From assembly GCA_022845955.1 (NCBI GenBank), contig AP025576.1, forward strand, positions 5,146,001 through 5,210,000: a stretch of 64,000 nt of DNA, given 5' to 3'. Under the pieces are notes generated by a model that worked only from the letters and a program-made list of their open reading frames with translations, ran no database searches and was not told the origin of the DNA. The DNA comes from Lachnospiraceae bacterium. GTDB taxonomy: Bacteria > Bacillota > Clostridia > Lachnospirales > Lachnospiraceae. Both the position numbers and the translations under genes were made by a program. Shown one piece after another: positions 35,596-43,341 of the stretch. The number at the start of each line of letters is the position of its first letter. Position 1 is the stretch's first letter.

Positions 35596-35662
35596 CCCTA
35601 TTTCTGCGGGATTTCCTGCAGGCTGACGGCATGATAGATACATCCACAGCCCCAAGATATCC

Positions 35663-36655
35663 TTACTGCCCTTTTTCAGCCGGTTCCGCCATCACTCTAT
35701 CCATCCAGTACGCGTTGGTCCCTGCATAAAGTCCCTTCCCATCCCGGATTTCCACGCGGATATACCCTTCCCTGCCCGTCAGGTCAAACTCCGCCTCCGT
35801 AATGGTTTCCCCTATGGGCGCCAGTTTCTTGTAACAGTCCCGTCCCTGCTGGATCACAAAAATCTTCTCCACCGGAGAGGTTTTCACCACCAGCCGGTTA
35901 TCCTTTATATACGCTTCCCTGATTTCAGGCCCCATGGAAAAATAGAAATTCCCTTTTTCCAGCGCTTCCATCACCGCCGGATATTCCAGCTTCCCGGCCT
36001 TTACCATGATAAAACCGCCGAAGGAATCACACAGCGGGGAACCGAAAGGCTCCCTGTTATGGTTATCATCCGTCGCCACCGTATAAATACGCTGTCCTGT
36101 ACGCAGCATCTCGTCATAAGACTGGGGATTAAAACCATACAAACCGTCATGCTCACACCCATGGTTATAAATCTCCATCCCCCACAGCCCTCTTAAATCC
36201 TTATAATCCTCATACGTCTGCAGGGACCAGTAAGGATGGTTATAACAGGCAAGAAACCCTTCCGCATTCATCTGATCGATATAGCCGTTGATGTATTCCC
36301 TGTCATTATAGCGGCGCAGCGGCATGGGGATCTTTTCTTCCCTCTCCCTTCTCTCCGGGTATTTGTCATAAAAATTAAAATGATATACCTTCAGATCCGG
36401 CCAGGCGTCCTTATGAGGGGCAAACTGGTCGATATTCGCTTCATACGCCGCAATGCTGAGAAAACCTTCCTCATCCAGCTCCTCATGCTTGCAGTATTTG
36501 TTATGATCCGTAAACGCAACGATGGAATACCCCTGCTCCATATATGCTTCCTTCACCTGCTCCGGCGTCAGATCCCCATCGGAAATCACCGTATGGCAAT
36601 GCAGATTCGCCTTATAAAAGTTTCCCTCTTCCGGCAGTAAATAATACGTTCCCAT
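35663..36655 (-). CDS. PHP-domain metallohydrolase
   Basis: 330 aa. PHP motifs: ANLHCHTVISDGDLTPEQVKEA near 16-37, AFTDHNKYCKHEE near 48-60, and later histidines in ACYNHPYWSLQTYEDY and YNHGCEHDGLYG, with VATDDNHNREPFG closing the metal site. Relatives are phosphoesterases or hydrolases with two or three metals; some act on sugar or nucleotide phosphates. No signal peptide. It lies directly upstream of GH125 copy 2's partner region and is transcribed after it with a 27-base gap, so a role in handling a glycan breakdown product is likely but unspecified. Confidence 0.8.
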   Translation of the reverse strand: MGTYYLLPEEGNFYKANLHCHTVISDGDLTPEQVKEAYMEQGYSIVAFTDHNKYCKHEELDEEGFLSIAAYEANIDQFAPHKDAWPDLKVYHFNFYDKYPERREREEKIPMPLRRYNDREYINGYIDQMNAEGFLACYNHPYWSLQTYEDYKDLRGLWGMEIYNHGCEHDGLYGFNPQSYDEMLRTGQRIYTVATDDNHNREPFGSPLCDSFGGFIMVKAGKLEYPAVMEALEKGNFYFSMGPEIREAYIKDNRLVVKTSPVEKIFVIQQGRDCYKKLAPIGETITEAEFDLTGREGYIRVEIRDGKGLYAGTNAYWMDRVMAEPAEKGQ

Positions 36656-36682
36656 ATTCCCTCTCCTTTTCCCTTTCCCTTG

Positions 36683-37969
36683 TTACCGTTTCACCCGGAT
36701 ACCGCAGTAATCCAGGACGAGTTCACAGAACACCGCATTGGCCCAGGAAAACCATTCCCTGGTATATTTTGTGGGATCGTCCACATGAAACCCTTCATGC
36801 ATCATCCCTGTCCCGCCGTCCGTATCCCGCATAAGCTGCAGAATGCGCAGCTTCTCTTCCCGGCTGTCCTCCGTCATCCCCTGGACAGCCAGGCCAATAT
36901 GCCAGATATAATAGGGAGGCACATGCGGACTTCCGATTCCCCTTGCCGCCGTCCCCTTAAAATAATAAGGATTCCCTTCGCTGAGGATAAAGCGGCGGGT
37001 ATTCTCCATCACTTCCCTGTCCCCGTCATAGCCCAGATATTCCATGGCGAGCAGACTGGGGACATTGGCATCATCCATCAGCAGATACTGCCCGTATCCA
37101 TCCGTTTCATACGCATATATCCTGCCATAATACTCATTTTTCACCACTGCCAGCGTCTCAATGGCATCCTTCACTTCCTTCCGGAAAACCAGCGCCTCGG
37201 CGGCAAGCGCCTGATCCCCCAGCACCTTCTCCGCAATCTCCGCCAGATATCCCAGCACCACCACGGCAAACATATTGGAAGGGATCAGATAGCCATATAC
37301 ACAGGCATCGTCGCTGGGCCGGAATCCCGACCAGATCAGCCCTGTACCCGATTTGACAAGGGCGCCTTTCCCTCCCCGGGAAAGCGTGTCCGTATAATAA
37401 CAGCCCTTACGCACAAAATGATAGGGTGACTTTTCCTCATGCTGCTGCTCCGTGCGCCAAACCTCCAGAATCCTTCGGACCCCTTTCACAAAGGTTTCAT
37501 CAAATTGATCGGTACGCCCCGTATTCTTCCATACCAGATAGGAAAGCTGGATCGGATAGCACAAAGAATCCAGTTCATATTTCCTCTCCCAGATCCACGG
37601 CAGCATCTCCGTCTCGTCATGCTCCCAGCAATTCCCGTTGGCCTCCTGATTAAATGCATTGGCATACGGATCCAGGTTGACATAAAAAAACTGCTTCTTA
37701 ACAAGCCCCACCAGCATGTCCGCAATCTCTTCATCCTCGCCGGCCGCCATGAGATAAGGCCGGATCTGCGCCACACTGTCCCGAAGCCACATAGCCGGGA
37801 TATCCCCGGTAATTATGTACGTCGTCCCGTCCGGAAGCCTTTTCACCGTAGTATCCAGCGTATTGGTAAAACAGTTTACGAACAGTTCCCCCATTTTCGG
37901 ATCCCCCGGAAAAGAATCCTCCACCTTTTTAATCAGCTTCTGCAAGATTTCAGGCAATTTTTTCTCCAT
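36683..37969 (-). CDS. GH125 exo-alpha-1,6-mannosidase, copy 2
   Basis: 428 aa. Contains TGDIPAMWLRDSVAQIRPYL and the C-terminal GMMHEGFHVDDPTKYTREWFSWANAVF, both shared with copy 1, and ends soon after in GIRVKR. Expected to remove alpha-1,6-linked mannose from imported glycans. The ATG at 37969 has GGAGGAGG; the longer in-frame start at 38116 would lie within a palindrome and is rejected. It forms a two-gene unit with the PHP gene and is preceded by the long inverted repeat at 38025-38160. Confidence 0.93.
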   Translation of the reverse strand: MEKKLPEILQKLIKKVEDSFPGDPKMGELFVNCFTNTLDTTVKRLPDGTTYIITGDIPAMWLRDSVAQIRPYLMAAGEDEEIADMLVGLVKKQFFYVNLDPYANAFNQEANGNCWEHDETEMLPWIWERKYELDSLCYPIQLSYLVWKNTGRTDQFDETFVKGVRRILEVWRTEQQHEEKSPYHFVRKGCYYTDTLSRGGKGALVKSGTGLIWSGFRPSDDACVYGYLIPSNMFAVVVLGYLAEIAEKVLGDQALAAEALVFRKEVKDAIETLAVVKNEYYGRIYAYETDGYGQYLLMDDANVPSLLAMEYLGYDGDREVMENTRRFILSEGNPYYFKGTAARGIGSPHVPPYYIWHIGLAVQGMTEDSREEKLRILQLMRDTDGGTGMMHEGFHVDDPTKYTREWFSWANAVFCELVLDYCGIRVKR

Positions 37970-38024
37970 TTGCCTCCTCCTTCTTCTACATCCTGTTTTC
38001 TTTTCGTTTCTGCCGTTGCCATTA

Positions 38025-38160
38025 GGCTGTAGATAAAAAAGTTTGGCGTCCCCCAGCCCTGCTTCCCTGTGCGGCCTGCTGCCCTGCAAGGTTCCTTCCA
38101 GGGCAGCAGGCCGCACAGGGAAGCAGGGATGAGGGACGCCAAACCTTTTTATCTACAACC
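38025..38160. repeat. Long inverted repeat 2 (136 bp)
   Basis: Arms of about 60 bases are nearly fully complementary and leave only a short loop (around 38087-38098). The outer ends are GGCTGTAGAT / ATCTACAACC. It lies just upstream of GH125 copy 2. Stem sequence is unrelated to repeat 1 apart from the shared phrase CTTCCCTGTGCGGC. Confidence 0.92.
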
Positions 38161-38291
38161 GCCATAATACCATAAATAAATACCTTATCCTATATCCCAA
38201 ACTTCATATTACCTACTAAAAAGAATATATTTGTAACCGTTCAGACAAGCCTGGATCGTTAGCTATATTGTTACATCTCCTGTACCGCCCC

Positions 38292-39077
38292 CTACCACTC
38301 TGCAATCAACGGCCTGGGGAACAGCCACCATTTTTCAAAGTCCAGGCAGTACTGGGAACAGCAGATATTGTTATCTTTCGGATAATCATAGGATGTCCAG
38401 GCATAATAGCTCTCCACGATTTTCACAAGCAGATCCGAATCCATGGTCACGCAGAATTCCCGGCATTTTTCCACAATCCCCTCCGGCTTATCGGCAAGCC
38501 CTTCCACGGCCGCCTCCAGCCTGCGGTTACAGGGGAACAGCACCCGCTTTTCCTGCAGGATCAGACGATACAAGGCGTAAACAATTTCACTGGCTGTCCG
38601 TATTTTCATATATCCGTCCGGCTTACAGCATTTCCAGAAATAATTATAATTCATCTGTAGATCACTGTAGAACGAAAGCAGCTTTTCCTCCCTTTCCTTC
38701 TCCTGAAAAACCGGAATCGCCGCAACAAGCCCTTCTATATCCGGATCCCTGGAAAAAAGCACCCTGGACTTCACAAATGAATTCCTGGTAGGTTCACTCC
38801 CTTTTACCGCCGCCTGCTCCAGAAATCCCTTCGTCATATACTTAATATCAAAGTATCCCCCTTCATATGTACACCCCTGCAGACACTCCGCCGTCCTGTT
38901 TTCCTTCATACACTGATCAAAATACGCATCCGTAACAATCACCATGGCATCCAGATCCGAATCCGGCCTCTCCATCCCCTTAGCCACCGATCCCCCGAAA
39001 ACAAGGGCAATCACTTCCTCCCTCCCCCGGAACATATCCTCCAAAATTTTCAACGACTCCTCATGATGCTGATACAT
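38292..39077 (-). CDS. Nucleotidyltransferase-domain protein
   Basis: 261 aa. The DNA polymerase beta-type nucleotidyltransferase signature is clear: FGGSVAKGMERPDSDLDAMVI (GS with two following Asp). The C-terminal half is helical, as in ANT/aminoglycoside adenylyltransferase-like or MNT-type proteins. No partner HEPN gene is adjacent, so a toxin-antitoxin pairing is not supported. The target is unknown. AAGGAG precedes the ATG. It stands alone between two long inverted repeats (38025-38160 and 39204-39305). Confidence 0.8.
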   Translation of the reverse strand: MYQHHEESLKILEDMFRGREEVIALVFGGSVAKGMERPDSDLDAMVIVTDAYFDQCMKENRTAECLQGCTYEGGYFDIKYMTKGFLEQAAVKGSEPTRNSFVKSRVLFSRDPDIEGLVAAIPVFQEKEREEKLLSFYSDLQMNYNYFWKCCKPDGYMKIRTASEIVYALYRLILQEKRVLFPCNRRLEAAVEGLADKPEGIVEKCREFCVTMDSDLLVKIVESYYAWTSYDYPKDNNICCSQYCLDFEKWWLFPRPLIAEW

Positions 39078-39203
39078 AGCAGCTTCTCCTTATCCATTTC
39101 CTTTTAAACCGTCCATTATCCGACGCCATTTGCACACTTTCCACTATAAACGATACCCACCTCACTTACAATATCTCTTTCCCAAATTTACCAATTTTTC
39201 TTA

Positions 39204-39305
39204 CTAACAGTTCAGACGGCCCTTTGTGCCCTGCGGCATTCCCCTCCCCTGCGTTTCCCTGGGGCGGCGTTGCTGCAGGGCACAAAGGGCCGTCTGGGCT
39301 GTTAC
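39204..39305. repeat. Long inverted repeat 3 (102 bp)
   Basis: Arms 39204-39234 and 39275-39305 pair with few mismatches. The interior (39231-39276) is shared almost base for base with repeat 4 at 41837-41881, including the phrase TTTCCCTGGGGCGGCGTTGC. This indicates related elements whose stems have diverged while each stays self-complementary. Confidence 0.9.
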
Positions 39306-39321
39306 TTTTCTTATAATAAAA

Positions 39322-39335
39322 ATAATAATTATTAT
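39322..39335 (+). promoter_or_regulatory. AT palindrome before the DUF134 promoter
   Basis: ATAATAATTATTAT is a perfect 14-base palindrome 9 bases before the -35 box. It resembles Fur/PerR-family boxes in composition. With redox genes downstream, peroxide or metal control is plausible but not shown. Confidence 0.35.
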
Positions 39336-39344
39336 CATTTTCTA

Positions 39345-39372
39345 TTGACAACTTTTTTCAAATATGTATAAT
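39345..39372 (+). promoter_or_regulatory. Promoter of DUF134 gene
   Basis: TTGACA (39345-39350), 16-base spacer, TATAAT (39367-39372): perfect consensus boxes. Confidence 0.85.
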
Positions 39373-39427
39373 GGAACATGTAAACAGCATATGCCATTTA
39401 CATAAACTGGAATTGTGAGGTGATGAC

Positions 39428-39811
39428 ATGCCCCGGCCTACTAAGGAACGGAATATCTGCTGCATGCCCAAGTCATGTACCTTCGGGCCGCTTACCAGAA
39501 GCTGCAGCGAACAGGAAAGCATCTGCATGACCATAGACGAATATGAATGTATCCGGCTGATTGATCTGTCAGGCTGTACCCAGGAGGAATGTGCCAAGAG
39601 AATGTCCATCGCCCGTTCCACCGTGCAGATGATATATAATGAAGCCCGGAAAAAGATGGCGGATTCCCTGGTAAATGGAAAGCAGCTCCATATTAAGGGA
39701 GGGACCTTCCGGCTGTGTGATGGAAACGGCTGTTGTCCTGCCGGTGAATGCAAGAGGAAGAAAGCCTGCCCCCAGCGTTTTGCCGGACAGGAAAAAGAAA
39801 TAAAAAAATGA
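39428..39811 (+). CDS. DUF134 (UPF0251) HTH protein
   Basis: 127 aa. MPRPTKERNICCMPKS is the usual DUF134 opening, followed by the cysteine pair region and an HTH (DEYECIRLIDLSGCTQEECAKRMSIARSTVQMIYNEARKKMADSL). The C-terminus is Cys-rich (CDGNGCCPAGECKRKKACPQ), suggesting a metal or Fe-S site. The family often sits beside NifX, Mrp/NBP35 and redox genes, as here, and is thought to be regulatory. GAGGTGATGAC precedes the ATG. Confidence 0.88.
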   Translation: MPRPTKERNICCMPKSCTFGPLTRSCSEQESICMTIDEYECIRLIDLSGCTQEECAKRMSIARSTVQMIYNEARKKMADSLVNGKQLHIKGGTFRLCDGNGCCPAGECKRKKACPQRFAGQEKEIKK

Positions 39812-39853
39812 CATCTTTTCTCAACGGGATGCATTAATAAAATAAGAAACCCT

Positions 39854-39886
39854 GTAACTGCCAGACAGTTACGAAACCATTATAAT
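39854..39886 (+). promoter_or_regulatory. Promoter and inverted repeat of desulfoferrodoxin gene
   Basis: CTGCCA (39858-39863), 17-base spacer, TATAAT (39881-39886). The inverted repeat GTAACTG-5-CAGTTAC (39854-39872) covers the -35 box, as an operator would. Confidence 0.5.
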
Positions 39887-39925
39887 TGTGTATCCGGAAT
39901 ACCGGAAGAATAAGGAGAGAATACT

Positions 39926-40306
39926 ATGAGCAAAGTAAAATTTTATATCTGCAGACATTGCGGCAACCAGGTGGAAATGATTCACGATGCAGGCGTTCCT
40001 GTTATCTGCTGCGGTGAAAAAATGGAAGAACTGAAGGCCAACACAGTGGAAGCAAGCACAGAAAAGCATGTCCCCGCCGTAACGGCGGAAGGGGAAGTGG
40101 TAAAGGTTCAGGTTGGCAGCGCCCTTCATCCCATGCTGGAAGAACATCATATTGAATGGATTTATCTGGAGCTGGAAAACGGCGGTTACCGCCAATCCCT
40201 TGCCCCCGGAGAAGCGCCGGAAGCATCCTTTTATACCGGCGGTGCAAAACCCGTTGCCGTATATGCTTACTGCAATCTCCACGGCTTATGGAAAACAGAA
40301 CTGTAA
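39926..40306 (+). CDS. dfx: Desulfoferrodoxin / superoxide reductase
   Basis: 126 aa. The N-terminal desulforedoxin site is C-R-H-C with a later CC (KFYICRHCGN, VICCGEKMEEL). The catalytic Fe site uses HVPAV, SALHPMLEEHHIEWI and C-terminal YCNLHGLWK. It reduces superoxide to peroxide with electrons usually supplied by rubredoxin, which is encoded at 16 kb. AAGGAGA precedes the ATG. Confidence 0.95.
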   Translation: MSKVKFYICRHCGNQVEMIHDAGVPVICCGEKMEELKANTVEASTEKHVPAVTAEGEVVKVQVGSALHPMLEEHHIEWIYLELENGGYRQSLAPGEAPEASFYTGGAKPVAVYAYCNLHGLWKTEL

Positions 40307-40334
40307 AACCATGTAACTCATCTCTTTAAGCAAA

Positions 40335-40410
40335 AGCTCACAAAACTTCCGCTTTGTGGGCTTTATGCTGGTCAAAACCGGTGATACCGATACCCGGCCT
40401 TTTTTTGATC
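40335..40410 (+). terminator. Hairpins after desulfoferrodoxin gene
   Basis: A stem AAAAGCTCACAAA / TTTGTGGGCTTT at 40331-40363, and a CCGG-flanked stem at about 40377-40400 followed by T7 (40401-40407). The second is the likelier terminator. Confidence 0.45.
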
Positions 40411-40454
40411 CGGTATCATAACAATAGTAATTATATGGGAAAGGAATCAATCAA

Positions 40455-41285
40455 ATGAGCGAAAACTGCAGTCACAATTGCTCCTCATGCAAGGAATCCT
40501 GCAACGACCGGGATCCCAAAAGCTTTCTTCAGGAGCCTCACGAAATGTCCAGCATTAAAAATGTCATTGCGGTAGTCAGCGGTAAGGGCGGTGTGGGAAA
40601 ATCCCTGGTAACCTCTCTCCTCGCTTCTTCCATGCAGAAAAAAGGATATCATACCGCTATTATGGACGCGGATATTACCGGCCCCTCCATCCCGAAGGCC
40701 TTTGGGCTTCATGAAAAGGCCTATGCCAATGAAATGGGCCTGATCCCCGTAAAAACCCGCGGAGGAATTGATATTATGTCCATCAATCTTCTCCTGGATA
40801 ACGATACGGATCCTGTCTTATGGCGCGGACCTGTAATCGCAGGAGCGGTAAGCCAGTTCTGGAGCGAAGTGATCTGGGAGGATGTGGATTATATGTTTGT
40901 GGACATGCCTCCGGGAACCGGGGATGTGCCGCTTACCGTGTTCCAGTCACTTCCCCTCAAAGGAATCGTGGTGGTTACCTCTCCCCAGGAGCTGGTGTCC
41001 GTTATTGTGGAAAAAGCCGTGAAAATGGCGGAGATGATGAATATCCCCGTACTGGGCATCGTGGAAAACATGTCCTATTATGAATGCCCCGACTGCCACA
41101 GCAGGCACAGTATTTTCGGAGAAAGCCACATTGAAGAGATCGCCGCCAAACACGGCATCCCCGCGATTGCAAAACTTCCCATCAATCCCGCGGTAGCAGC
41201 TGCCTGCGACCTGGGTGAAATCGAAGCGCTGGATGCGCCCTGGCTGTCAGAACTCTCTTCTTCCATTGAAAATATGGGCAGCTGA
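40455..41285 (+). CDS. mrp: Mrp/NBP35-type Fe-S cluster carrier ATPase
   Basis: 276 aa. A cysteine-rich N-terminus (CSHNCSSCKESC) as in NBP35, a deviant Walker A SGKGGVGKS near 43-51, DADITGPSIPKAFG, VDMPPGTGD, and a C-terminal CxxC (YYECPDCHS) that bridges an Fe-S cluster in dimers. It is expected to assemble and transfer Fe-S clusters. It follows DUF134 and desulfoferrodoxin in the same direction but is set apart by a terminator. A strong terminator closes it. Confidence 0.93.
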   Translation: MSENCSHNCSSCKESCNDRDPKSFLQEPHEMSSIKNVIAVVSGKGGVGKSLVTSLLASSMQKKGYHTAIMDADITGPSIPKAFGLHEKAYANEMGLIPVKTRGGIDIMSINLLLDNDTDPVLWRGPVIAGAVSQFWSEVIWEDVDYMFVDMPPGTGDVPLTVFQSLPLKGIVVVTSPQELVSVIVEKAVKMAEMMNIPVLGIVENMSYYECPDCHSRHSIFGESHIEEIAAKHGIPAIAKLPINPAVAAACDLGEIEALDAPWLSELSSSIENMGS

Positions 41286-41325
41286 ATCTGCTCTTTGCAC
41301 ACAGGAAAAAGAAACAGACCGGTAT

Positions 41326-41363
41326 AAAATACGGCCGCCTCATAAATGAGGCGGCCGTATTTT
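41326..41363. terminator. Strong terminator after mrp
   Basis: A perfect 17-bp stem (41326-41342 with 41347-41363), loop TAAA, with A4 and T4 at the two ends, so it can work in both directions. It may also stop the minus-strand transcript described next. Confidence 0.85.
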
Positions 41364-41379
41364 ATGTATCAGTAATAAA

Positions 41380-41735
41380 AAAGGGGGGGATGCCGCGGCG
41401 GAATAGGGGAGGGGGACTGGCTGTAACCAACCAGTATCCGCCGCGGCTTGTGAAGGCTCCTCTTCAGGCACTCCTGCTTATGGAATGCAAAACATTCCAC
41501 GGAAGCCTTCTCTTTCCGATCGGAAAGGGGGACTTTCCGACCGGGAGTAAAAAGGCGCTCATACGCTCTGGCACAAACGTCTTTATCTTCTTTCCATGTT
41601 TCTTATGCCTGACTTAGCAGTTATCAAAAACCGGCATGGAACCGGAGATATAAGCTTGTAAGCTTTAAGGGGGGGGGTGCTGGCACAGCCGAAGCTGTAC
41701 CAGCTAATTTTGTGGGTTGATGACTTTTCAACTTG
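41380..41735 (-). ncRNA. Candidate structured non-coding RNA
   Basis: About 355 nt read on the minus strand from a near-consensus promoter (41741-41769). Successive hairpins can be seen: a GCTGGTACAGC / GCTGTGCCAGC stem closed by a TTCG tetraloop (41678-41704), GGAAAG / CTTTCC at 41515-41540, TGGAATG / CATTCCA (41480-41498), and a final GCCGCGGCGGA / TCCGCCGCGGC stem (41392-41447). C7 and T6 follow that last stem. C9 (41669-41677) lies after the first hairpin. The longest ORF has only 32 codons and no good ribosome site. It matches no RNA family I know. The RNA nature is inferred. Confidence 0.5.
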
Positions 41736-41740
41736 GGTTT

Positions 41741-41769
41741 ATCATACAACAAATTTATAAATTTGTCAA
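41741..41769 (-). promoter_or_regulatory. Strong promoter with operator in its spacer, driving the non-coding region
   Basis: On the minus strand TTGACA (41769-41764), 17-base spacer, TATGAT (41746-41741). The perfect palindrome ACAAATTTATAAATTTGT (41749-41766) fills the spacer. Three more TTTATAAA copies lie just upstream (41776, 41795, 41804). The 14-mer TTTATAAATTTTAT at 41795-41808 recurs at 43095-43108 in the lacI-type promoter region, suggesting shared control. Confidence 0.65.
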
Positions 41770-41815
41770 CATATATTTATAAATTATTTTTTTATTTATA
41801 AATTTTATAAAAAGG

Positions 41816-41913
41816 TTCAGACGCCCCTTTGTGTCCCGCGGCATCCCCTCCCCTGCATTTCCCTGGGGCGGCGTTGCTGCAAGGATTCCTGGAAGGGGCG
41901 TCTGAACCGTTAC
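41816..41913 (-). repeat. Long inverted repeat 4, also likely terminator of the LacI-type gene
   Basis: Arms GGTTCAGACGCCCCTT / AAGGGGCGTCTGAACC pair perfectly. On the minus strand the second arm is followed by T5 (41815-41811), so it can end the regulator transcript. The interior core 41837-41881 is nearly identical to that of repeat 3. Confidence 0.85.
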
Positions 41914-41951
41914 ATTATAAAAATAATTTATATAAACCGACGTTTTACCAG

Positions 41952-43025
41952 CTAATCCACCCGTTTTTCTTTCAAAGGCTCCGGCAACTTCCGGACGCTG
42001 GCCATTTCCACCAGTTCTGCATTCATCTCCAGACGCACCGCCACTTCCTCCATGGAACGGCTTCTCATGTCTATTTTCCCGTGAAGAAGCATGATCAGGG
42101 TTCTTCCCAGCAGCCGGCGGGGAATGCGCATGGTGGTGAGAGTGGGTTCCATGATACTGCAAATGCTGCGCCCGTCAAAACCGATTACCGATACATCCTC
42201 CGGCACCGTATAGCCGGCACTTTTCAATGCACGGTATACGGAAAGCGCCAGCACGTCATTTTCCACCAGCAAAGCGGACGGCGGCCTCACACCGCCCTTC
42301 CACAGGCCTTCCAGATAATCCTGGGCCTTCTGCCCCAGGCTGTCTGTAACGATATTCCATTCCGGGCGCATTTCCACGCCCAGATCCTCACAGGCGTAGG
42401 AAAAGCAGCGCTTCCTCTCCACAAGGGAGCTTCGCGGCGTTCCCGAGGAGACGTACCCGATTTCCCTGTGTCCTTTTTCCAAAAGATAGCGCACGGCGGC
42501 ATAAACTCCCTGCCGGTTATTCACCGTAACGGAACTTGCCTTCACATCCGGATCATAGCAATCCAGCATCACATATGGAATTTCCGTACTGTCCAGTTCT
42601 TTTTTCAGCGCAGCGCTCATCACATCGGCATAAACGATCATCCCTGCATACTGATCCTTCCCGATACTGTCACGGAGCCTTCCCGCCTTTTCATCATACA
42701 TGTGGATGATGGAAAAATGATAGCCCAGATGCCTGGCCTCCCTCTCCGCTCCTTCGATTACCGGCGGGAAAAAAGCGCCCTCATCCCCTTCCTCCTGATG
42801 ATCGGACAGGATGATATAGGCAATGTTCTTGGCGGCTGCCGCACCGCCGCCCACTTCCGCCTCCGGTGTCTCCTTGATCATATAGCCATAGCCCATCTCC
42901 CTTATCCTGGAAAGAAGTGAACTGCGGAGTTCATCACTGATTCCCTGCTTATGATTCAGGACCAGAGACATGGTTGCTGTGGATACCCCCAGCAGATTAG
43001 CCAGTTCCTTGGATTTAATTGCCAC
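41952..43025 (-). CDS. LacI-family transcriptional regulator
   Basis: 357 aa. N-terminal LacI HTH (SKELANLLGVSTATMSLVLNHKQGISDELRSSLLSRIREMGYGY), then a sugar-binding-type domain (NIAYIILSDHQEEGD, GYVSSGTPRSSLVERK, PEDVSVIGFDGRSICSIMEPTLTTMRIP). It has no adjacent sugar genes, so its target is not a neighbouring operon. Candidates are its own promoter and the non-coding transcript just downstream. The linker at about 53-66 is rich in Ala/Gly/Glu, longer than usual. Confidence 0.92.
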   Translation of the reverse strand: MAIKSKELANLLGVSTATMSLVLNHKQGISDELRSSLLSRIREMGYGYMIKETPEAEVGGGAAAAKNIAYIILSDHQEEGDEGAFFPPVIEGAEREARHLGYHFSIIHMYDEKAGRLRDSIGKDQYAGMIVYADVMSAALKKELDSTEIPYVMLDCYDPDVKASSVTVNNRQGVYAAVRYLLEKGHREIGYVSSGTPRSSLVERKRCFSYACEDLGVEMRPEWNIVTDSLGQKAQDYLEGLWKGGVRPPSALLVENDVLALSVYRALKSAGYTVPEDVSVIGFDGRSICSIMEPTLTTMRIPRRLLGRTLIMLLHGKIDMRSRSMEEVAVRLEMNAELVEMASVRKLPEPLKEKRVD

Positions 43026-43094
43026 TGTTTTCCCCTCTTTTTACAGAATGTCCGGCACTGCCGCCAACACAGATGCGGCAGCGCGGTTATTCCG

Positions 43095-43146
43095 TTTATA
43101 AATTTTATTTATAATATAATTGTACCGTATTTTTAAATATTTTCAA
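43095..43146 (-). promoter_or_regulatory. Promoter of LacI-type gene with AT-rich repeat
   Basis: On the minus strand TTGAAA (43146-43141), 16-base spacer, TACAAT (43124-43119). TTTATAAATTTTATTTATAA (43095-43114) lies at the start of the transcript and shares 14 bases with the 41795 site. The rest of 43026-43341 holds no gene or clear structure. Confidence 0.55.
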
Positions 43147-43341
43147 GCATTAACAGGTATACTAATTAACAAACTTTGCAGGTGCATGTTAGCCATTTCT
43201 GCCACATCCGGCAAAATGCCCCAAGGTTTGGCAAAATACAACGGTTCTGTCTGTACCGGCAGCTTTTCCATGCCCTTTTTATGCTTTATGAGCCTGCAGG
43301 CCGGACCAGCAAAAACAAAAAGAAAAGAGAGGAAGTAAGAC

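Noticed and set aside
38292..39077. MNT/HEPN toxin-antitoxin system
   Set aside because: The nucleotidyltransferase is longer than typical MNT antitoxins and no HEPN partner lies on either side.
41390..41617. 75-codon plus-strand ORF in the structured region
   Set aside because: It has no plausible ribosome site, spans several hairpins and has odd composition. Promoter evidence points to minus-strand transcription.
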